Shown here one piece after another: positions 59,682-64,000 of a stretch of DNA of 64,000 bases. Both the position numbers and the translations under genes were made by a program. The stretch is from Trujillonella endophytica (GTDB lineage: Bacteria; Actinomycetota; Actinomycetes; Mycobacteriales; Geodermatophilaceae): assembly GCF_900110555.1 (NCBI RefSeq), contig NZ_FOEE01000013.1:88862-152861 (forward strand), read 5' to 3'. Below the pieces are notes generated by a model. The model saw only the letters and a program-made list of their open reading frames with translations, did not search any database and had not been told where the DNA came from. Position 1 is the first letter of the stretch; the number at the start of each line of letters is the position of its first letter.

Positions 59682-60845
59682 TCACACTGAGTGATCGACC
59701 GAGGCCCCGTCGAACCGGACCGCGCTCGGTGGCCCCCCGATCCGATTCCCCCCGGCGGCCTTGGCGCGGTACATGGCCTGGTCGGCCCGCAGCAGCACCT
59801 CGTGGTCGTCGTCCCCGGCGCGGACGACGGTCAGGCCCACGCTTGCGGTCACGCCCACGGAGCGGCCCACCCGGGCGATGCCCTCCCGGATCCGCTCGGC
59901 CAGCCGGGTCGCGTCGCCGGGCTCGGGGACCGCCGCCAGGACGGCGAACTCGTCGCCGCCGAGCCGGGCGACGGTGTCGGTCTCGCGGACCGCCGCCGCC
60001 AGCGCCGTGGTGACCGAGCGGAGCACCGCGTCGCCGGCGGCGTGGCCGTCGCGGTCGTTGACGGCCTTGAAGCCGTCGAGATCGACGAGGCAGACCACCG
60101 TCGACTCCTCCGCCGCCCCGCCGATGGCGGCGTGCAGGCGGTCGAGGAAGGCGCGCCGGTTCAGGCAGCCGGTGAGCGGGTCGGTGGCGGCGAGGGTCTC
60201 GTGCGTGCGCAGCAGCAGGGTCAGGCGGTCGTAGGCCTCCCACTGGTTGGCCGAGGCCATCGCGCACAGCATGGTGAAGGCGGCCATGACGACCGCGACG
60301 AACAGGCCCGCCGTCGAGGGCTGGGGCAGCACGTCGACGACCAGATAGGAGACGACCATGACGCTGCCCATCGCGACCACGCCCGCGGGCTGGAACGCCG
60401 CGGACATGAAGCCGAGGGTGAGGAACAGCAGGACGATCAGCGCGCTGTCGGCGCCGCCGTCCATCCGGGTGCCCACGACGACGAGCACGGTCGTGGCGCC
60501 GCTCCAGGCGTAGAAGAGCACCGGCCCCCGGGCGTCGCGCATCATCGCCGGCAGCGGGAGCAGGAGGACCAGGGGCGACCCGAGGATCGCCAGGGCGGCG
60601 GCCGCGAGGAGGACCGGGTGCATGCGGCCCGGGGTGGGCGTGAAGAGCGCGTACCCGACCGCGGCCAGCGCCGCGACCTCGGTGAGGAGCACGCCGAGGC
60701 GGACGTGGTGGACCCAGTAGGCGACCCGGCCGTCGTCCTCGGCCAGCGGCCGGTAGAGGGAGCGCCGGACGGCGGCGCCCACCCGTAGAAGCACGCGCGG
60801 AGGCGCGTCAGCGGCCCGGCGCCGCCGTCCCGGGGGTGGTGTCAC
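59682..60845 (-). CDS. membrane diguanylate cyclase (GGDEF)
   Basis: About 387 residues. A basic Pro/Arg-rich start, six hydrophobic segments (about 48-205), then GGDEF: LAATDPLTGCLNRRAFLDRL, VCLVDLDGFKAVNDRDGHAAGD and loop ARLGGDEFAVL with I-site RETD five residues before it. All cyclase residues are kept, so it should make c-di-GMP with product inhibition. The start is uncertain: GTG 60845 gives the longest reasonable form, GTG 60794 the next. It is the fourth c-di-GMP protein in the window. Confidence 0.85.
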   Translation of the reverse strand: MTPPPGRRRRAADAPPRVLLRVGAAVRRSLYRPLAEDDGRVAYWVHHVRLGVLLTEVAALAAVGYALFTPTPGRMHPVLLAAAALAILGSPLVLLLPLPAMMRDARGPVLFYAWSGATTVLVVVGTRMDGGADSALIVLLFLTLGFMSAAFQPAGVVAMGSVMVVSYLVVDVLPQPSTAGLFVAVVMAAFTMLCAMASANQWEAYDRLTLLLRTHETLAATDPLTGCLNRRAFLDRLHAAIGGAAEESTVVCLVDLDGFKAVNDRDGHAAGDAVLRSVTTALAAAVRETDTVARLGGDEFAVLAAVPEPGDATRLAERIREGIARVGRSVGVTASVGLTVVRAGDDDHEVLLRADQAMYRAKAAGGNRIGGPPSAVRFDGASVDHSV

Positions 60846-60952
60846 TCCATCGAGGTCGGCGCGCGGCGTGCCCGGCTTGACGGGCGCCTCGCTCCCCCGG
60901 GTGAGAGACCAGCGCCACGCCTGCCGGCCGCGCCGGCGGGTACGGCCCCCCC

Positions 60953-61864
60953 ATGGCCCGACGCGAGACCAGCGCCACCGCGCACGGGATGGCCGACGCC
61001 GGCCGCGCCGAGGTCGGCGCCATGGTGCTCGCGGCCTGGGACGCATTCCTGAGCCAGGCCGAGGCGGTCGACCTCGACCGGCGCACGCGACTGCCCGGCT
61101 GGCGCGCCCAGGAGGTCTGCGTGCACCTGGGCTGCTGGCCCGACCACACCGCGCTGGCCGACCTCGTCGCGTCGGCCCGGGCCGGCGGCGCCGGCGAGCC
61201 CCCGGACGTCGACGGCACCAACGCCCGGGTGACGGCGGCCCACCGCGACGCCCCGCGCGAGGAGGTGCTGGCGGCGCTGCGCCGCAACCGGGACGCCACG
61301 GCCCGCTACCTCGCCGAGGAGCCGGTCGAGCTCGACACCGCCCCGACGGTGGCCACCGTCGGCACCCTGCCGCTGCTGTCGGTCGTCCTGGGCCAGGCCT
61401 ACGAGCTCGCCGTGCACGGACTGGACCTCGTGCCCCTGGGCGCGCCGCCGGTGCCGGACGACGTGCTGCAGGCGGGGCTCGCCGCGCTGGCGGACGTGAC
61501 GGGCGCACTGGCGGCGTCCCTCGGGATTGCCGGCGGCGTCACGCTCGGCACCCCCGATGGCGGCTGGGCGTTCGTGTCGGACGACGACGGTTGGACGGTG
61601 CGCCGCGTGGCGCCCGGCGAGCGAGCCGGAGCGGCCGTCGAGGCACCGGCCGACCTGCTGCTCGAGGCCGCCTCGGGGCGGGTGAACCCGGTGACCGCCC
61701 TGGCCCGCCGCAGGCTGACGGTGCACCACGTCGGCGGGCTGCTGCAGCTGGCGCCGATCGTCTCGGCGGCCCCGGGCATCCCGGGGGGCCCGATCCTGGC
61801 CCTGGCCGCCCGCACCCTGGGCGGGGCGGGCGGCCTCCTCGGACGGCTACGCGGCCGCCGCTGA
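60953..61864 (+). CDS. maleylpyruvate isomerase-like (DinB/MDMPI) protein
   Basis: A 303-residue protein. The N-terminal four-helix part shows MVLAAWDAFLSQAEAVDLDRRTRLPGWRAQEVCVHLGCWPDHT in parts (TRLPGWRAQEVCVHLGCW), and the second helix bundle has LLSVVLGQAYELAVHGLDLV with the His residues of the metal site. The C-terminal third (VTLGTPDGGWAFVSDDDGW) resembles the SCP2-like domain of MDMPI proteins. Such proteins may use mycothiol; the reaction is not known here. GGGTGAG is about 50 nt upstream. Confidence 0.82.
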   Translation: MARRETSATAHGMADAGRAEVGAMVLAAWDAFLSQAEAVDLDRRTRLPGWRAQEVCVHLGCWPDHTALADLVASARAGGAGEPPDVDGTNARVTAAHRDAPREEVLAALRRNRDATARYLAEEPVELDTAPTVATVGTLPLLSVVLGQAYELAVHGLDLVPLGAPPVPDDVLQAGLAALADVTGALAASLGIAGGVTLGTPDGGWAFVSDDDGWTVRRVAPGERAGAAVEAPADLLLEAASGRVNPVTALARRRLTVHHVGGLLQLAPIVSAAPGIPGGPILALAARTLGGAGGLLGRLRGRR

Positions 61865-61878
61865 GGTCGGGACCGACC

Positions 61879-63093
61879 TCAGCAGGCGCCGCCCAGCGAG
61901 ATCCCGAGCGCCGACAGCCACGGCACCGGGTTGACCCGGTTGGCGTAGAGCCCGCCCTGGTGCACCTCGAAGTGCAGGTGGGGCCCGGTCGACTGGCCGC
62001 GGTTGCCCACCTCGGCGATCTGCTGGCCGGTGGTGACCACGTCGCCGGCGGCGACGAAGAACCGGTTCACGTGGCCGTAGACGGTGATCGCGCCGCCGGC
62101 GTGCTGCACGTAGACGGCCAGGCCGAAGCCGCTGGCCGGGCCGGCCTGCAGGACGACACCTCCGGCGGGGGCGAACACGGGCGTGCCGATCGGCGCGGCG
62201 ATGTCGACGCCGCTGTGCATCGTGCCCCAGCGGCTGCCGTAGCAGGAGGTGACCCGGCCCGTCGTCGGGGCGACCGCCCCCGCGGCGACCGCGAGGGTGT
62301 CCGGCCGCGCGGCCGCCGCGACCCGGGCGGCGTAGGCGGCCTCGGCGTCGGCCACGCCCTGGAGCCGGAGCAGCTCGACCTGGGCGGCGTGCAGGCGGGC
62401 GTCCAGGTCGGCCCGGCGGGCGCTCAGCTCGTCGAACTGGGCCTGCGCCCCGGCCAGGTGCTGCTCGGCGGCGGCCGACGTGTCGTCGGCCACCTGCCGG
62501 GCCCGGTCCTGCTCGGTGACGGCGACCCGCGCCGCGGCCTCGGCCTCGGCGACCTCCACCTCGACGTCCTCGAACTCCTGGAGAACGTCGGACCGCTGGT
62601 CGCCGAGCACCTCCAGCGTGGCCGCGCGCTGCAGCATGTCCTCGGGGCTCTCGGCGTCCAGCAGCACTGCGGCGCCGCCGTACACGTCGCCGGCGCTCAT
62701 GTAGGCCTCGCGGCCGACGTCGGCCACCTCCTGCTCGGCCTCCACCACGGCGGCCCGAGCGGCGACCAGCCGGGCGGCCGCCTCGTCCGCGGCGGCCTGC
62801 GCGGCGGCGAGCTGGGCCCGGGCGACGAGCGCCGCGTCGGCGGCGGCCTCGGCCTCCACCGTCATCCGCTGCAGCTGCTCCTCGGCCTGAGCGAGCTCGC
62901 CGGTGACGGCGGCGACCTCGGCCGCGACCGCCTCCTGGGCCGACCGTGCGGCCGCGACGTCGTCGGCGGGAGACGCGGCGGCCGGTGCGGCGGACGTGGC
63001 GAGCAGGGCTCCGGCCGCGGCCGTGGCGAGCAGGACGGCGCGGAGGCCTCGCGGGCGGGAGGAGGAGCGGTGCGGGCGGTGCAGGGGCGCCAA
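61879..63093 (-). CDS. secreted M23 peptidase with coiled coil
   Basis: A 404-residue cell-wall hydrolase. Signal peptide (RAVLLATAAAGALLATSAAPAAA), a long coiled coil (about 45-255, rich in Ala/Glu/Gln), and a LytM-type M23 domain: GRVTSCYGSRWGTMHSGVDIAAPIGTPVFA in parts (GTMHSGVDIAAP) and STGPHLHFEVHQGG with the zinc His residues. It should cut peptidoglycan crosslinks. A TTG at 63093 with GGAGAG 9 nt upstream is the likely start. The coiled coil suggests control by a partner, as in EnvC/FtsX-linked factors. Confidence 0.9.
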   Translation of the reverse strand: MAPLHRPHRSSSRPRGLRAVLLATAAAGALLATSAAPAAASPADDVAAARSAQEAVAAEVAAVTGELAQAEEQLQRMTVEAEAAADAALVARAQLAAAQAAADEAAARLVAARAAVVEAEQEVADVGREAYMSAGDVYGGAAVLLDAESPEDMLQRAATLEVLGDQRSDVLQEFEDVEVEVAEAEAAARVAVTEQDRARQVADDTSAAAEQHLAGAQAQFDELSARRADLDARLHAAQVELLRLQGVADAEAAYAARVAAAARPDTLAVAAGAVAPTTGRVTSCYGSRWGTMHSGVDIAAPIGTPVFAPAGGVVLQAGPASGFGLAVYVQHAGGAITVYGHVNRFFVAAGDVVTTGQQIAEVGNRGQSTGPHLHFEVHQGGLYANRVNPVPWLSALGISLGGAC

Positions 63094-63181
63094 AGCGGCG
63101 GCTCTCCGTTTCTGCGGTCCGCCGGGCCGGGAAGGACGTCGTCCCTCCCGCGTGCCGCTGCCCCCGTGAGCACGTGCGACC

Positions 63182-63224
63182 CCGGGACGGCAGGTCCCGG
63201 ACGCCCCCGCGGGTGGCGGGGGCG
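63182..63224 (-). promoter_or_regulatory. two adjacent hairpins in the M23 leader
   Basis: CCGGGAC (63182-63188) with GTCCCGG (63194-63200), and CGCCCCCGC (63202-63210) with GCGGGGGCG (63216-63224). Both are perfect and separated by one base. They fall in the leader between the candidate promoter and the start of the peptidase gene. Confidence 0.5.
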
Positions 63225-63287
63225 GATCGGCGGGGCCCGCCGGGGTCCCCGGGGAGCGGGGAGCGTGGCCCGGCTGAGCCGCGAGCG

Positions 63288-63316
63288 ACGGTACCTGTGT
63301 TGCGGGTGTGGGTCAC
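63288..63316 (-). promoter_or_regulatory. candidate promoter of the M23 peptidase gene
   Basis: On the minus strand GTGACC (63316-63311) and TACCGT (63293-63288) are separated by 17 nt, a sigma-70-like arrangement (TGAC core and TAnnnT). The start would be near 63281, giving a leader of about 188 nt. Confidence 0.4.
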
Positions 63317-63504
63317 GGGGCGATAACGACGGCACCGCGCGGGCTCCGGACGGCGGCGGGGTGACCTGCGCGGCGGCGGCCGGACCCGGCCGGCGAGTGA
63401 CCAAGGGCACGTCCGCCGCGGCCGCCCGGGGGCTCCCAGGGCCCGGCCCCGCCGGCGTCCCGGGGCGTGGCAGGCTGTCGGCGCGACCGGTCGGCGCCGG
63501 GCGC

Positions 63505-63578
63505 GGGGCGGTAGCTCAGCCGGTCAGAGCATGGGACTCATAATCCCTGGGTCGTGGGTTCGAGCCCCACCCGCCCCA
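63505..63578 (+). tRNA. tRNA with CAT anticodon (Met or Ile2)
   Basis: A 74-nt cloverleaf: acceptor GGGGCGG with CCGCCCC, D-arm GCTCAGCCGGTCAGAGC, anticodon loop CTCATAA (anticodon CAT), T-arm GTGGG/CCCAC with TTCGAGC, discriminator A. It has no initiator-type end mismatch. CTCATAATC fits both elongator Met and lysidine-modified Ile2; I cannot choose by eye. The anticodon stem has one mismatch at the top (T27-T43). Confidence 0.9.
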
Positions 63579-63592
63579 CACCGCCTGTGTGT

Positions 63593-63682
63593 TGTTTCGC
63601 CTGATGCTTGACCACGGAGCTTCGGGTGAGCCGTGACAGTGTTGCGGTTGATGGTTGACAGCTGTTTCGGCTGATCCTTGAC
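63593..63682. repeat. near-identical 20-bp direct repeats ahead of transposase
   Basis: TGTTTCGCCTGATGCTTGAC at 63593-63612 and TGTTTCGGCTGATCCTTGAC at 63663-63682 differ at two bases and stand 70 bp apart. They begin 15 bp after the tRNA and end 9 bp before the transposase ATG; probably the terminal region (transposase-binding sites) of the element. Confidence 0.55.
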
Positions 63683-63691
63683 GCTCCCTCG

Positions 63692-64000
63692 ATGAGGGAG
63701 TTGAGCGTGGCGGAGCAGCGCTATCGGGCGGTGTTGGCGGTGATCGCCGAGGGCCATCCCGTGAGCTCGGTGGCTCAGCAGTGGGGTGTGTCCCGGCAGA
63801 CGGTGCACGCGTGGCTGCGGCGGTATGAGGACGGCGGGCTGGAGGCGTTGGCCGACCGGTCGCACCGGCCGGGGTCGTGTCCGCATCAGATGTCGGCGGT
63901 GGTCGAGGCAGCGGTGCTGGAGCTGCGGCGGGAGCACCGGGCGTGGGGGCCGCGGCGGCTGGTGGTGGAACTGGTTCGCGGGAAGGTGATGCCGCTGCCG
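63692..64000 (+). CDS. transposase, IS481/IS3-like, N-terminal part (cut by window end)
   Basis: The frame from ATG 63692 runs open to the window edge (103 codons). It reads ERQYRAV-like EQRYRAVLAVIAEGHPVSSVA, then QQWGVSRQTVHAWLRRYEDGG, a helix-turn-helix typical of IS481-type transposases, and LEALADRSHRPGSCPHQ followed by RREHRAWGPRRLVVEL, the start of the integrase-core lead. Alternative starts are TTG 63701 and GTG 63707. The catalytic DDE region is outside the window. The element is directly behind a tRNA gene. Confidence 0.85.
   Translation, partial: MRELSVAEQRYRAVLAVIAEGHPVSSVAQQWGVSRQTVHAWLRRYEDGGLEALADRSHRPGSCPHQMSAVVEAAVLELRREHRAWGPRRLVVELVRGKVMPLP
63692..64000 (+). mobile_element. 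IS481/IS3-like insertion sequence, left part
   Basis: Transposase N-terminus plus repeat region behind the CAT tRNA. The left end should be near 63585-63595, but terminal inverted repeats cannot be confirmed because the right end lies beyond the window. Confidence 0.65.

Noticed and set aside
63094..63290. ydaO/c-di-AMP riboswitch before the M23 gene
   Set aside because: The conserved core I expect (an AACCCG-type string followed by CAGCTAACC) is not visible in the leader, so I kept only the structured leader description.
1..64000. CRISPR array, prophage or secondary-metabolite cluster
   Set aside because: No regularly spaced repeats, phage structural genes or PKS/NRPS/terpene genes are visible; the fab genes are primary metabolism.

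Overview
The window is 64 kb of very GC-rich DNA with the codon bias, frequent GTG starts and 4-nt start/stop overlaps of an actinobacterium. A two-domain RNase H/CobC-type protein, F420-linked enzymes, a homodimeric pyruvate dehydrogenase E1, a PucR-type regulator in front of a fabD-fabH-acpP-fabF cluster, DUF3052 and DUF3145 proteins, a WS/DGAT acyltransferase and a monoderm Tad pilus locus all fit Actinomycetota. Overall gene content makes me favour Geodermatophilaceae (Blastococcus, Geodermatophilus or Modestobacter type); this is an inference from remembered gene content, not from a search.

Layout. 1-8.7 kb: an orphan AbiEi-like protein, an F420-dependent NADP reductase beside an F420 LLM oxidoreductase, small stress or unknown proteins, cupin, a diguanylate cyclase, an M24 peptidase, a ChaB/Rho-N protein, and a thioesterase that seems to start at CTG. 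8.7-16.4 kb: a complete minus-strand Tad (Flp) pilus operon (prepilin peptidase, Flp pilin, TadE, TadG, CpaB, TadZ, TadA, TadB, TadC) with a hairpin after the pilin gene. 16.6-20.3 kb: class F sortase and a CHRD surface protein, then CopC and CopD genes; CopD carries a cupredoxin-like tail whose copper ligands appear lost. 20.9-21.4 kb: RNase P RNA. 21.4-29.4 kb: PIG-L deacetylase, DoxX, TauE, and two paralogous membrane GGDEF-EAL proteins around an ArsB/SLC13-like permease. 29.4-34 kb: nadA, a DHFR-like protein, RNase H/CobC, zinc-ribbon coiled coil and Nif3. 34-44 kb: FUSC exporter and a lipid/acyl group (alpha/beta hydrolases, WS/DGAT, epimerase, acyl-CoA ligase, TesB thioesterase). 44.1 kb: tRNA-Val. 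44.2-58.7 kb: glycosyltransferase, AhpE-type peroxiredoxin, DUF3052, aceE, an M20 amidohydrolase, cupin, PAP2, then fasR-like regulator, fabD, fabH, acpP, fabF and an accD-like carboxyltransferase ended by two tandem hairpins. 58.8-63.1 kb: DUF3145, a further GGDEF protein, an MDMPI-like protein and an M23 peptidase with a structured leader. 63.5-64 kb: a CAU tRNA and the start of an IS481/IS3-like transposase cut by the window edge.

How it fits together. The 44-58 kb block links acetyl-CoA supply (AceE), malonyl-CoA formation (carboxyltransferase) and FAS-II elongation under one local regulator; a perfect 10-bp inverted repeat in front of fabD is the natural operator candidate. From memory the order resembles the ahpE-aceE-regulator-fabD-acpM-kasA-accD6 and RNase H/CobC-zinc ribbon-Nif3 neighbourhoods of Mycobacterium and the fasR-fabDHPF cluster of Streptomyces. 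Four c-di-GMP proteins share the window with the Tad pilus locus, which suggests but does not prove a surface-lifestyle connection. No prophage, CRISPR array or biosynthetic cluster is visible. The most unusual points are a lipoyl/biotinyl-like domain fused to FabD, the ligand-less cupredoxin tail of CopD, a shared upstream element in front of both GGDEF-EAL genes, and a repeat (core GCGAGGACGGCGATCA) present in two intergenic regions.
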